From: Embiotoca jacksoni | Taxonomy: Eukaryota; Chordata; Actinopteri; Embiotocidae | Direction of reading: 5' to 3' | NCBI GenBank assembly: GCA_022577435.1 | Contig: JAKOON010000027.1 | Location: forward strand, 2,936,122 to 3,000,121 | DNA length: 64,000 nucleotides | In this document: positions 38,120-50,470 of the stretch, piece after piece | Position numbering within the stretch: the first letter of the stretch is position 1 | Layout: the number at the start of each line of letters is the position of its first letter | The notes under the pieces: generated by a model | What the model was told of the DNA's origin: nothing | The model's input: the letters and a program-made list of their open reading frames with translations, nothing else | Database searches by the model: none | Program-made: the position numbers and the translations under genes

Positions 38120-38262
38120 CTGCTTTGGTCCAGACATGAAATAACTCAACTATTGGATTTATCATCTTGATATTTTGTATTGATATTCACAGTCCCCAGA
38201 GGATGAATCCTATTGACTTTGGTGATTTCCTGTAGGGCCACCATGAGCTGGACATTGTCCCT
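38120..38262 (+). repeat. Dispersed teleost repeat fragment, same family as 37,035
   Basis: The order is TATTGGATTTATC, TTGATATTCACAGTCCCCAG, AGGATGAATCCTATTGACTT, then GGGCCACCATGAG. This matches one unit of the element at 37,035-37,300 and the reversed fragment at 32.6 kb. Confidence 0.7.
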
Positions 38263-38299
38263 TAAACACACAGAAGCCTGTTCCACAATGTGAAAGCCT

Positions 38300-40858
38300 A
38301 TGACAACAATCAAAGCCATGTGGCCGGTCAGATATCTTTACAGCTGTGAAGTGACCTTCCTCGCTGAACTACCAGCATGTGTTAAAAAAAAACAAAAAAA
38401 CAACAACAACCTCTTCATATCCCTGAAACTAATAATGCCACGGAGCACATCTGATATGGGTGGGTCCGGTTCAGTGAAAACATTTTCCCTTTGCTATTCT
38501 GTTACACATACTATTGCATAATCACAAGTGATTCTAAATGGGTCATTCAGGCACTTGTTATTTAAGATCTTTGGAGGACCTGTTTTGACAGTCACGCTGA
38601 TTGATCTGGCTCGGAGTCCAGTTTCACGTGGGAATTGATTGTGTGATAAAGATAGAATGACTGATTGACTTCAGGAAGCAATGTATTAAACAGACGACCA
38701 CAGAGAACTAATGGCACTTTAGACATTATTCTTTATATGAAACTGGTACTGAAAATCGAAGGAGGAGCTCCATTTTGTTATCTTTAATCTAAATTAATTT
38801 AGATAGAAGTTGCAAATCATTTTGAGTGTAATGTATATAATGTTGAACGTGAACGTTAACACTTCAAAAAGAAAATCGACCTTCTATGAACTGTAAAGCA
38901 AACTCCTGTAATATTCAGCATTTCAAAATGGATTAATGTACGACAACGTAATTAAAAAAAAAAGGAACACGTTCTTTTTCTCACAAATAAAAAGCTGAAA
39001 TGGCAAACCCACCTAAATTTAAAAAGTAGCTAAATTCTATAGTTTTATAATAACGATGCATCAAATGCAGACTGTACTTCGTCACCTGTGTTACCTGCTT
39101 AATATGACCCACTTTTACATTTGTTGCGACCTCTAGTGGTCATGATGACGTACACAGTTAGCCTCCAGCTGTTAAAAAACCTAGTTCAGCATTTATAGCA
39201 ACGTAAGAGCCAGAGATTTTCCATGGAGGCCAAAAACAGAGATAAAAGAGATTGAATACTGGCCTTATGTTTGCCAAGATAAAAACGGCTAAATGCAAAA
39301 GTAAGTTTTACTAATTATAGCGGTAAGATTGTTTTCTGACAAGTTCGTCATATCAGCCTAAAATGTGCCTCCTAGTGGCCCAAACATGTCACATATTGTT
39401 TTTTTGTGTGCTAACAACAAGAAGAAGGGACAGCAATATAAATATATATATATAATTTATATATATATAAATACAAATAAGATAAAATATATACAAATAA
39501 TATATATATATATATAGCCTACAAATAAGATAAAACTCCCAGATTTTGTAAGAAATATTTTCCTCGATGTCAAGTGTTCTCAAAAATATTCATTTTTTTA
39601 AAATGAGCAGGATAATAAAAATACATCCTGGGGACATGCGGCCTACAGCTTCAGTTGTTTATCAGTCTGGCTTCATCGAGAGAGAGAGAAAAAGAAATAA
39701 ATGGGAGTAAAACAACTGTGATTACTTAAATCCACTCTGTCACCATGAATCTACCTGAGCGAGTGTCTGGTAATGCAAAATGTAAGTGAGAGCAGATGGC
39801 AGAGGTGATCAGGTGAGAGAAGACGATAAGGTTTATGGCGACGTCCCCGGGCAACACGGTGTGTGTGAGAGATAAACTGCTGGTGTCGTGTTTGGTTTGA
39901 GTAAATATTTCTGGAGGATGGTTGGTGGTAACTGCGTGACAGCTCTGTCATATTCGCCACCACTGTTAATGATTGAGGAGCGCCAGGAAAAAAAAAAAAA
40001 AAAAAGTTATTTATTCAGTATCTGTACGGCGTTAGTCGGGTTATTGTTTGCTGCCTGTTTCCAGTAATAATCTCTCAAAAGGAAACAGGGGTTTATGACC
40101 TGAAATCTGATTCAGTCGACACTGGTCATATTGTAGACACAGACGCCACCTTGAGCTCACTCCTGGTAGAGCGTGGGCTTCTCCGCAAGCCCGCATGGAT
40201 GCAATATTTGGCACATATTTGTCTCAAAGATCAGTCAGTGAGCAGCTCACAGGTTGAAATGAAGCAGAAATAGAAAATCTTTAACGAAAGTAAGAAAATG
40301 ACTCTTTTGTGCGGAGTAACGTTCAAACCGTTTGCAGCTGCGCAAGGAAAAAGGCAGGAAACTTTACATGTAATTAAATCCAAAACGACGGGGGAATTAA
40401 CACACAACAAAAGACTTTTGTTTCATGTGGAACATGGCTTTGAAAGCGCTTGACAACAGTCTCATAGGTGGGGAACAAAACTGTCACTCAGGCTGCTTTG
40501 GGGCTGCAGAAAAGTGAGTCACAGATATAAAGGTGCCCGTTTGTGTATTACTCTTTGCTGGTATGTTTTTCTGTTTGTATTTCTGTGACTGAGCAGCAAA
40601 AACAAACAAATGTCATGTGTTATTGTCGCTGCCGGTTAAAAAAAAAAACGGGAAAAAAAAGAGCTGTCCAGACTAAAGGAATGAACATTTTAGGGAACAT
40701 TTTCATGTAATTATACAAGCAGAACTATGAGAAGTTCCTTCTCAGTGATTAACAGATTGGTGAGTATTTTATGGTGACTCATGTTATGTGCTATTTTAGA
40801 ATTGTAGAATCCTTTTTCATGTTTTTTACGCAAATTACCAACAAATTAGTTCAGTAAG
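38300..40858. other. Non-coding stretch including an AT-rich TA array
   Basis: The stretch contains a (TA)n-rich segment at about 39434-39515 that is partly self-complementary, a GA run near 39680 and A tracts near 38955 and 39990. It also holds a CTCF-like core at 39126-39141. Nothing coding was seen. Confidence 0.55.
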
Positions 40859-40924
40859 TAAAATTTTGTTGCTGTTATGTAAATCAGTAGTTTTACTGAT
40901 TTACATAACAGCAACAAAATTTTA
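40859..40924. repeat. Perfect inverted repeat, 31-bp arms, 4-base loop
   Basis: The arm at 40859-40889 is exactly complementary to 40894-40924, with loop GTTT. Arm sequence includes TTGTTGCTGTTATGTAAATC. No base mismatch was found. It is unrelated in sequence to the hairpins at 26.1 and 35.0 kb. Confidence 0.96.
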
Positions 40925-42149
40925 ACTTTTTTGTCCCACAAACTGGCACAAAAAACATTATTGTACTTTTCACATTGAATTTAAATCTGCTTTTCATAAT
41001 TTTTTTTCTCTCAGCATGGTTTTTAAGGGACAGAATGTAAAATGACATATTTTAATAAATAGGGATGCTGTGATATCTGAAAATATGTCCAAACTCTTTA
41101 ATGTGCAAGTCTATAATTCTTGGCCTCAGGGACATCCCTCTGTAGCGTTTAGCTGAAGTTTACCAACACTGAGGGGCTCCACTTTCCTTGGTACCGCTTT
41201 TTCGTGTCCATGTAACTGGGACAAAAATATATTAGAAATTCTTAGAATATATTTGAATCCATCACACAAAGAAATATAAGGAAAGTGTATTTTTTTTCTT
41301 CATCATGGGACAGTGTAATCCAGGCAAATAAACAGAGGCTGTTCTGTATCTGAGCACTAGGTGGTGGCAGTGAACTATTATGTTTTTCAGGCAGTCCGAA
41401 AGCAGGAGAGTATACTGGGATAACTCGGTACGAATATTACAGTAAAGCTAAAACATTTCACAGCCAGGAGTAAACAAAACAACTGACACAACAAACTCCA
41501 GTTTTACCTTGAAACTGTCACCACTGAATTCATAGTTGGACTAGATGTTTGCATTAAAAGTAAAAAAGATACACATATTATTGTCATAGTTTGGTCCTTC
41601 CGACTGATCTATTATTATATATGACATCATCAGATTATTAATACTGGGGTGTCAGTGTGTAAACGTCATGTTGCTGTTGTAGCTGCTGCAAGTGGAGGTT
41701 GTTTGAAATACTTTATATATAGTTTTATATTCAGGGACAGCCGATAAATGTGAGGGGTCGTCAGATGATTACTGGGAGAGAAAAGAAGAAGAAGAAAACA
41801 AAGTTCTGATTCACTGATCTGTTTTCAGTTATTTATTTATTTTCTCTAATCTTTGATTTTTGGTGAAATATTGGATAACTTGAACAGTTATTTCATGAAA
41901 TCATGTGAAAAGTTTAGAGGTAAAAATCCCTTTTTGTGGAGCTGTTAACTTACTCAGAGACATCTGAAACGTAACCCTGACCTCCCACTGCTTTTGGTAA
42001 GACATCAGAAGTCAAACAGGTTGAAGACCACCGGTTTGATATTTACCAATATGTTGGATTTTAAAAGCTTGTTCAATTATCCATTGTGTCAAATCTTCCT
42101 CTGAAAAGTAACTGAAGCCGTCAAGTTAATGTAGAAAGAACAATATTTA

Positions 42150-42473
42150 GTTCTGAAATTGGAGTAAAAGTATAAAGTAACTTTATTAAGTTACGAAATA
42201 CTCAAGTAAAGTAAATGTCCATGAAAACTGTACTTTGTATCTTTGCTTGCTTTTTACATTACAGTATTTTTTTAATCAAAATAAAAGAAGAAAAACATCT
42301 ACAGGAATCCACTGTGTCAAAACTAAGGCTGCTACATGAATGTAGAAGAGCAGAAAAGTACAATAAAAAAAAAAAGCATAAATGAGAAATACTCAAGTAA
42401 AGTCAGAGTACCTCTAAACTGTACGAGTGCAGTACTTGAGTAAATGTACTTAGTCACTTTCCATCACTGTATG
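42150..42473. mobile_element. MITE-like element, hAT-type terminal sequence
   Basis: The right end, read on the minus strand, is CAGTGATGGAAAGTGACTAA followed by GTACATTTACTCAAGTACTG. This resembles the end of a very common teleost non-autonomous DNA element whose copies carry AATACTCAAGTAAAG internally, seen here at about 42200 and 42388. The left terminus was not found, so the span is approximate. No transposase is present. Confidence 0.6.
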
Positions 42474-42575
42474 TGACATATAATATCCTCTAATGATACC
42501 ATATCAAGATGATGTCTTGAGATTTCGCTCGGAGCAGATCAGAAACAGAAGCTGAGGTTGCGTAGCGTCTAGATT

Positions 42576-42577
<2 letters not shown>

Positions 42578-42609
<32 letters not shown>
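42578..42609. repeat. (CT)n microsatellite
   Basis: A CT array of about 15 units in the upstream region. Confidence 0.9.
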
Positions 42610-42613
<4 letters not shown>

Positions 42614-43978
42614 CTTGTCTTTCAGATGTTTCAGATAACATTTTTTATTTTTTATTTTAGACTGCTCTGAGGGGGAAGATATTACCTTGAAAAGATCCAT
42701 CAAACTGTGTCAAAGCTCGAGATTAAACCTGCTGAAATGTTCTGTGTCTGACCCACTTACAGCTGATGAAGTTATGACGGTGGCAGTGCAGAGCTCCATA
42801 CATCTGCCTCACTCATCCGGGAGCACTATTTCAAACTTGCCTACTTGTTTGACCTCTGGTGGGGGAATCCAGACAATCTGGTAATGATGTCACTTTTCCG
42901 AGCCTATCAAGAACAATTAGTGTTCGGCACAAGGACACGTGCACGCGGGCGCAGACAGACGCACACAAATACGCGCGCGCGCACACACGAGCACACACAC
43001 GCTATAATTAAGAAATAGACTTACATAAACAGAGTAATACAATATCTTAAAACCCATTTAGAGGGAGCACTGAAATAAACCTTGGGCTTATTGCATTTGT
43101 CAGGTCTCAAACTGATTGGTCTGTCTCTCTCTCTCCTTCTCTCAGACTTCCTTTTATTTTTTTTCCCCTTCAGGCTGATGAAATATTGTGCAGGAGATGA
43201 GTGAAATCTTGCCTGCTCTGATAAACAGAGGTTGTTAGAATGAGGTCTGGAGGGAAGCGTGCAGCCCAACGAGAGGAGAAGCAGGTAATAGTGTTTTTTT
43301 ATTTTGTGGAGCAGGTTTCATCAAGGTCCTCTTTTTCCCCTGCTCAAAGTCCGTGGGTGTAGAATAACACAGCGCCGTGACCCTGTGTCTCGTCCTCGTG
43401 ACAGATTGACAGAAACACTATTTCTCTGTCTTTTTTTTTTTTTTTTTCCCCTTACAGCTGAATGCAAATCTCTCAAGTATTCCTTTTTGCTCTTAATGAG
43501 AAAGTGGAGAAGTTTGAAAGGGATACAGACAAGGAGAGATCTGGTCGGATTGAGGCCAGCGGAGTCGAGTTAACTGGGAACGCTGGAGAGAACGTTCTAT
43601 TCATATCAAATAAGCCTGATATTTGTGTGGTTGGACTTTTGGAGCCCAGATGTTCCCATTAATAAATAAAACAGACCTCATGCGTTTGTATCACAGCAGT
43701 CACTGCTATAGCAGACTGATTCATGTAAACATATTAATATGCAAAAGCATATCTGAGGTCCCAGTAGGGCGGCAGGAGCCAAACCTCAACAGGGCTGTGG
43801 GACAGAGAGAAGTTTTGAAAATAGACAGGTACTAAAAACTGCATCACATGTCTGGTTAGATTCAGGGTTTTGTTCACTTCTTACCATAAAATAGTTCAAA
43901 TTTGGAATTTTTCTGATTTAAGTTAATTGAAAAAGAATAGAAATTGTAAGAAAAGTGACAAAAAGAAACTATTTTTAA

Positions 43979-44043
43979 GAAGAAGAAGTCGAAAAAGAAG
44001 AAGTCGAAGAAGAAGAAGAAGTAGAAGAAGAAGAAGAAGAAGC
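43979..44043. repeat. (GAA)n microsatellite with interruptions
   Basis: A polypurine GAA array broken by GTC and GTA. It has triplex potential and no coding frame of interest. Confidence 0.92.
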
Positions 44044-44099
44044 ATTAAAAGGTGACAAATATGACCGAGAGGGTCAAAAGTTCAAGACACATTTTTACG

Positions 44100-44210
44100 A
44101 TGAAGTAGTATGTCCCAATTGTATACATACTGCATGCAACAGTACATACTTTGTAACTGTAACTGCAGTATGCACTAAAAGTAATCAGAAAAAGTATGTG
44201 AATTGAAAAG
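44100..44210. mobile_element. Probable MITE fragment (AGTATGTCCCAATTGTATAC type)
   Basis: The sequence reads AGTATGTCCCAATTGTATAC, then ATACTGCATGC, CAGTACATACTTTG and CAGTATGCACT. This resembles an abundant teleost non-autonomous element with AGTATG/CATACT ends. Only a fragment is visible, and the class is not certain. Confidence 0.45.
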
Positions 44211-44640
44211 AATTTAAGTGTGATAAGTAAAATGCCTCAGGTTTATGTATCAAAAACCACACGGTTAGATTTATAAAAAGATCAAGGTTTCTGTTAGAAT
44301 AACTCATTTTATATAACTAGTGTTACTTAACGTACCTTACAGAAGTAAAAAAAACATGACGTTAACAAGTAGTTTGCTTACATTACCTAAAAGAAATCCG
44401 TGTGGCCCTTTACTTCCTGGTCGACTCAAACACACTCCAGGTGAAAGTTTTGTGTTTGTTCCATCCAATCCCTCACAACTTCCTCAAAACCAGCAGGAAG
44501 GAGAACATCAGGCGGAACATTGACACGGTGTCCCCTAGTGGACGGACGGGTGTATTGCAGGCTTTGACGCGATACCTGGCTGGTGTCTTTCATTTCTTGG
44601 TATACACAGTTTAACATGAGATCCATGTTCACGCGTGCAC

Positions 44641-44720
44641 ACGCAAACCTGGCAACATACGCAAACCTGGCAACATACGCAAACCTGGCAACATACGCAA
44701 ACCTGGCAACATACGCAAAA
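44641..44720. repeat. Minisatellite, 18-bp unit, four exact copies plus a partial
   Basis: The unit ACGCAAACCTGGCAACAT occurs at 44641, 44659, 44677 and 44695, followed by a partial ACGCAAAA. All four copies are identical. Because 18 is a multiple of three, frames through it remain open and yield a false repeat protein. Confidence 0.97.
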
Positions 44721-44729
44721 TGCACAAAC

Positions 44730-47200
44730 AAAGCCACTCTGTGTGAAGAAACGGCCTCGGGTTCATGCACTTGCGTCGGGCCGCTGTGTGTTTGCATCCG
44801 GCCAGACGAGGAATGTAGATTTACAAGCCTGCGCAGCCGTGCAGATGTGGAACCAAGTGCAAGTGTTATTGTGTATCCCCCAGTGTGAGAGTCCACCGTC
44901 TCCTCTCCTCGTCCCACATCCACACACGCCTTCTGGCCCTCCACCTACCCCAGCGCACCCCCTTCCCTTTTTCCTTCCATGCTGTCCACCTCTCCCCTCC
45001 TCCCCCCTCACCAGCGGCAGGAGCTGCAGCATCCCTGCTGGGCCTTGCCTGTTTATCTCTTCCGAAGTGGCCATGATTAATGAGGCCCTGAACACATCCT
45101 CTCTTTCCCCTGGACCCGGGGAGCCCCACAGCTGAGTAAACAGGGGCCCAGCCGCTGCTCCGACTGTGCTGCCGCGGTCCCGGGTCTGAAGGTGGGACGA
45201 CGGGGAACCCCCCTGCTACAGGTAGCGACTCACGAGATCTGTCAAAAACATTTTGCGGCGCTGCCTGAGTCACTGAAAGTCCAGATACATCACGAGATCC
45301 AGCAAAAAGCAATCAGGGTGTCAGTGGGTGAAGGTGCGAGGAAAAACATCCCCCCCGTGTGCCTTCACGCACAAACCTCCTCAAAAGTCGTTTCTCCCCC
45401 GAACATGTGTGGCACACACATGTTGGCTCCTTCTGGTCGAGCAGTTCATGAGAGACTCCATTTTTCTTTGGAAAAAGCCCACGCTGAGGCTGCAGATTTA
45501 TGACTTTCTTACATGTTCTTTCAAAACGAGTCTGTGGCTTTCTGAGACCTGCTGAGAGCACGTTACATCATTACAAAGCAGATAAATGCAGTCCGATGAT
45601 AGTAGTTTGAAGTAATCAATTATATAAACATGCCTGGTTTCAACCCACATTTTAGTGCAATCATAAAAATATATCCTATTCAGACAAAAGGATTTTGTAA
45701 TTAGAAGTAATGAGCACTGACCATAAATAACCGGTACTTTCTCTTAAAAATATTCTTTAAATCCCATAAAATTCTAGAGGAGGTTTATATAAACCATATG
45801 AATATTTGGGGGATGAATACTGTCTGCTTATTTGCAGATATATCCACCGTGAGTAATGCCAGATTCTCACAAAAGTTTTTCTTTTGGCTGCAGGTTTGGG
45901 GATTGATCTGTTGATCTGCGCGCTCTGACAGGACGGCTAATCAAAACAGATACCTAGACGACAAAGGCATTACTTGTGGGCAGAAAACAACATAATTTCC
46001 AGCAGCATATGGAATTTAAAACAGCTTTGTTTGGGTCGTAGCTGCTCCCAGAACCACCAGAACACAAGAAAACAAAATAGTTTCCACGCCGAGGAATACC
46101 GTGTGTCAACCATGAGCTCTGATCATGACAAATTTCTACCGACTCGTCTTACTGCTTCTATTACTCATCGAGATTTGCCGCTACTCGCGTCCAGCCACGT
46201 TTGTTTTAGGGCCGAGCTCGGTGCCAAAAGTTTGTTTCTCATGTCAAGCTGCGGTGTCAAATGTTATGTTCCAGACCCGGCAGGGGGGCTTTCTGCACTA
46301 ACAGTCCCGAGCTGGATTTAACTGCTCTTTAACGCCCGCCATCATCCCCTCCTTCACAGGTGATGTGACGGTTCACACACGGTATGCAGCGCTCACCTCA
46401 CTTTTGGTGCCATTTGTCAACAGGCATTTCCTCTTTTAGGGTGTGTTTGTCTTTGGAAGTGTTGAACGTGACACCCGGCACCCTGCAGGGCGATCTGATG
46501 GCAGTTTATGACACCTTTTGACAGCACTTGATTCCATAATTGTACTCCACTGCCTTTGTGTCTGTATCTTTACTTAACTGAAAGAGAGAGAGACAGACCA
46601 CATAACTTGTGGAAAAGAGCAACCACCATTATCTCTATTAGTTACAACTAAACTGGATTTACAATCCTGTTTCCCAAAACATTTGGGACGCTGTGTTAAA
46701 TGTAAATAAAAACAGAATGCAGCGATGAACGGAGTTCACAGATAATGTTTTTCAGAAGTGTTTCTGAGCCCGTGCAGTGATTTCCGCAACAGAATTGTGT
46801 CTGTTTTTAATGCAGTGAGGCCATCCAGTATTTGTTTTGGCCTTTTACCTTGCGTACAGAGATTTCTCCAGTTTCTCTGAATCTTTGAATGATATTATGA
46901 ACCGTAGATGATTAAATACAGATTCTTATTGAATAGAACGAATGTGGCTCATCATTAAAAAAAAAAAAAAAAAAACTTTTCATGTGCTTCAGTTTATTTG
47001 CTGATAATGGGTTTTCGCTGACTGGCTTTAGAAAGATGTCCTTGAGTGATGAGAGGTGGATGCGTCCCCATCAGCTCTTCTGCTGCTCTGTGAGTGTTCG
47101 GAGGATGTGATGCACATGTGTGAGCATGTGTTTGTGTGTGCATCTGTGCATCCATGTGAGTGCTAAGGAATCCCCTGGTAGCTGGTACCCTGGTGTGGGA
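44730..47200. other. Non-coding stretch, no gene recognised
   Basis: The segment 44,750-45,520 is GC-richer, with open frames on both strands, but no domain, splice structure or family resemblance was seen. The rest is mixed, with one A tract at about 46957-46975. Confidence 0.5.
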
Positions 47201-47205
47201 TCAAG

Positions 47206-47208
<3 letters not shown>

Positions 47209-47258
<50 letters not shown>
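47209..47258. repeat. (GT)25 microsatellite
   Basis: A pure GT array of about 50 bases. Confidence 0.95.
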
Positions 47259-47261
<3 letters not shown>

Positions 47262-48770
47262 GGATACCATGGTCTCCAGTATCGGGGCCTTCTATCCAGG
47301 ACTGAATGACGGACTGGCTGGCTGTTTGGCGGGCTGGCTGGGGGGCGCCCGGCCTGTCTGTCCCCATGTCTACCCATCTGTCTCTGGGCTCGGCTCGGAG
47401 AGGTGTGGGCTGAAGGATGGGGAGCCGGGCAGATGTACGGCCATTAAGTGGTGACATGGGTGAGAGTCGTGGTTCTGAGAGCCTGTGGGAAGAGAGAGCC
47501 ACAGATTACAGAGGGGTAGTAAACCTGGTGGACACCAACGTTGAAATATTTATGGATATTATATTTGTTGAAAACAAAGGTTGCAGTCAAATCATACAAA
47601 TCCAGATAACACTCAGTTTTCGTCAGTAGTTCTAGGGAAAACTGTCAACAGTAAAAGGGTTGTGGATCATCCAGAGCAGCCGGGAAGTTGATTTTGGAAA
47701 GAGTTGAATTTTTTACTTTTATTTGCAGCACAAGCAGAATTCCACTCATCGTCACTGTGTTGGGTTTCAGAGGGAAATGCGAGAAGTAGATATCTAAAAA
47801 CTACCGAACAACCACCAACTAACTGACAAGAGATTAAGGGAAAATATGGTGAAAGCCTCTCAAGTGATATCTCAAATATCCGATGAATATAAGGGCCACA
47901 TTAAGCAAAACAATATATATATAAGAGAAGGAGGGTTTCTTTTAAAAGATTTGCTCTCGAGAAAAAAGTCAAATTGACAAGAATAAAGTTGAAATTCTAT
48001 ATTTCTACAGTAAAATTATATTTGAAGATTGAAGTCTGATTTACGATTTTGATTTTCGTCTGTTCAGAAGGAGAAACAACACGAACTTCGAGGAACTGGC
48101 TGCGTTCGTGCGGACCGGAATAGCTGGAAATGGACAGATGTAAGGGTATCCATGGTTACACCTGCTCGCAATACAAAGAGGATACGCTGTATCGCAAGAC
48201 ACGATTGGACAATTGATCGAGTTGTCCGATCCTGAAGGTGTGGAGCTCAGCCGGCCGCTGTGTGTCTGAGGTGCAGTTATTACAGCAACAGAGGTCCAAA
48301 CATGCTTCCTCTAGTTCTCAACATTTTGACTTTACTCATAAAATTTAATTTAAACTTTTTCCTCCAAATTTATTGTCAAAATGCCTCCCCCCCAAAAATT
48401 GTACCTCAACAACTAAAACTTCAGCACCACTGTGTAAGTGTAAGTGTTATCTGGGGGAACTGACCCTTTAAACATCAAATTAATTCCCCAAAAACATGGA
48501 CACAAACTTCCTCAACAACACAACTTTCAATTCTTCCTCTTGTGCAGTTGTTTTTTTGTAAATATCTTTTCAGTATCTGTGATGTGTGTGTGTGATGTGT
48601 GTGTGAGGTGGCAGTGAGAAACAGCTGGGCTGAAGTCAGACTTGAGTGTGCTGAGCCGAAGATCATGTTTCAATTCAAGAGATGTAAATGGTGTGTGATG
48701 GTGTGATGTGTGTGTGGTTACGTGGATGTTTGCAATGTGCATGTGCATGTATTTTGCAGCTTGGTTTTGT

Positions 48771-48776
<6 letters not shown>

Positions 48777-48819
<43 letters not shown>
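48777..48819. repeat. (GT)n microsatellite
   Basis: A GT array of about 20 units, preceded by related GTGCGTGT units. Confidence 0.93.
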
Positions 48820-48820
<1 letters not shown>

Positions 48821-48956
48821 TGTTCTGTGTCATGTATCTGGGAGGTTAAATGATCACGGCCTGTCTGTCTGAGGTCAGCCTCCCCGAGAGACCTGCTGCC
48901 GTTGGTTGGAAACGCTCTCTGTGACGCTCTTCCTCTGTCTGTCGTTCGCCGAGGCC

Positions 48957-49430
48957 GAGGTGGTGGTGGTGGTGGTGGTGGGGGGGGGGAGCAGAACACA
49001 AACAGAGGTGCTGCCTTCGTGAGGCACAAATCCCCACTTCCTCTGAAACTTCCAGCGCCGCTTTTTTCCTGTCCAAATTCCATAGCCATTAAACTTTCCT
49101 GGCAGGAATTCAGAAAACAACTCAGAAGAGAGAAAGATGGAGGAGTGGAGGAGGGGGAGTGGGGGAGTGTGTGGGGAAGGGGTGTGGGGGGGTAGCAGCA
49201 CTCCCCCCTCCTCCACCCCCCCCCCCCCCCACTCGCCTCTTGTCTCCTCTCCTCTGGATATCACAGATCTGCGCTCCTGCTGACTACCTTAAATAAAGAC
49301 CTGACTTCATACTTGTTTTCGTTGCTGATCAGGTTTCCTCAAAAGTGTCTACTGGTTTTTACAAAGGGTCATGATGAGGTGCCGGGTGGGGGGGGTGGGG
49401 GGGGGTGGGGGGGGGGGGGGAGGCGACTGC
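48957..49430. repeat. G-rich and C-rich low-complexity block
   Basis: (GGT)n running into poly-G at 48957-48990, a G-rich stretch at 49130-49195 facing a C-rich stretch at 49200-49230, and poly-G with T breaks at about 49386-49421. It is a strong quadruplex candidate. Confidence 0.85.
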
Positions 49431-49956
49431 AGCCCCCTCCTCCTCCTCTTCCTCAGTCATGTCTGTTTCCATCCACTCACAGAGAGCTCGGATGATATAA
49501 ACCACGGTCAGATTAGTCGAAGGTAAATATTCAACCCGAGGCTGTGATCTGTGTGGACTTTATTACCGCCGGCGCTCTCGGTTCACCAGCGGTAGTAACA
49601 CAACACAAACAACATGGCTTCCCACTCAGCAGGGGGGCCGAGGAGGCGAGGAAGGGGGTGGCGCTACCGTGTTGGACGGCTTCGCGCTGTCTCGCTTTCG
49701 GCCGATTGTGTCGGAGGGACAATTACACAGAGCTTAAGTGACTTTATGGCCGTTCGCGGTGCCGCAGCTGGTGTTTAGGAAATAATAAAAAAAAAAAATC
49801 TGACAGTTTTAGGTATTTTATGAACTTTGTCTGTTAGTCTTGCGTTTTTCAAAGCAGCGTGCCCCGAAAGTTCCTAACTGTGACGAAGACAAGAGCCTCG
49901 CTGTCGAGCTGAGAGCATGACCTGACTCTACCCAATGTTCTTTAAGGTTTCAAACC

Positions 49957-50470
49957 AAAGCGGCAACCAGCAGTGACGTCACCCGTCCGTTTGTGAACGG
50001 CCGTTTTAAAACCTCGAGTTCGGATTTTGGTCGTCGGCTTCTCGCTAGTTCGGAGTGGCTTGGAGCAGGAAGTGACCATATTTGGACGAGGTGGGGGGAG
50101 GAGCCAGCAGTGGATCTGACCGATATGATTGGAAACCTGACGATACTACGTCCTGCCAACTGATAGCTGCAACCGCATCGCACCACGGGCCTGTCAATCA
50201 AACAGACACCCCCCCAAAAGATGTAATTTTGATGCTTATTTTCTAATTAATGACGGATTATTTTCAGATGGACCTCCAGAAAACGAATAAGGAGTGACTT
50301 TAGCTAACAACACCGAAATAACTTGAGAAGTTCAATGGGAGTCTGTTTAGACGGAAGCTTTTTGGAGCCGACCTCTAGTGGCCCTCGGTGGTATTGCAGC
50401 CTAAGGCACATCTGCATCGGCCTCGTTTAAAGCTACGTCCACGTATACAGTTTGTGGTTTGAAACCATAG
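49957..50470 (+). repeat. Dispersed repeat of about 0.5 kb, copy A
   Basis: Shared landmarks in order are GTTTGTGAACGGCCGTT, CTCGAGTTCGGATTTTGG, TTGGACGAG, CTGTCAATCAAAC, TTATTTTCAGATGGAC, GGAGCCGACCTCTAGTGG and finally TACAGTTTGTGGT. Copies B (54,279, reversed) and C (59,786) follow the same order. Sequences with ATAGACTGTATATAAA at one end are extremely common in teleosts. There is no coding capacity, and the repeat class is undetermined. Confidence 0.85.

Noticed and set aside
38787..38804. 18-base palindrome ATCTAAATTAATTTAGAT
   Set aside because: Short and AT-only except for two positions. This is expected occasionally in AT-rich DNA, unlike the three long hairpins reported.
39434..39515. 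TA-rich partly self-complementary stretch as a hairpin element
   Set aside because: A (TA)n array is trivially self-complementary. It was kept only as low-complexity sequence.
44641..44720. Repeat array considered as CRISPR
   Set aside because: Units are directly adjacent with no spacers and only 18 bp long, in a vertebrate genome.
44426..44944. 172-residue minus-strand frame with a repeated FAYVAR block
   Set aside because: The repeat is the 18-bp minisatellite. There is no conserved domain, no splice context and no support on either side.
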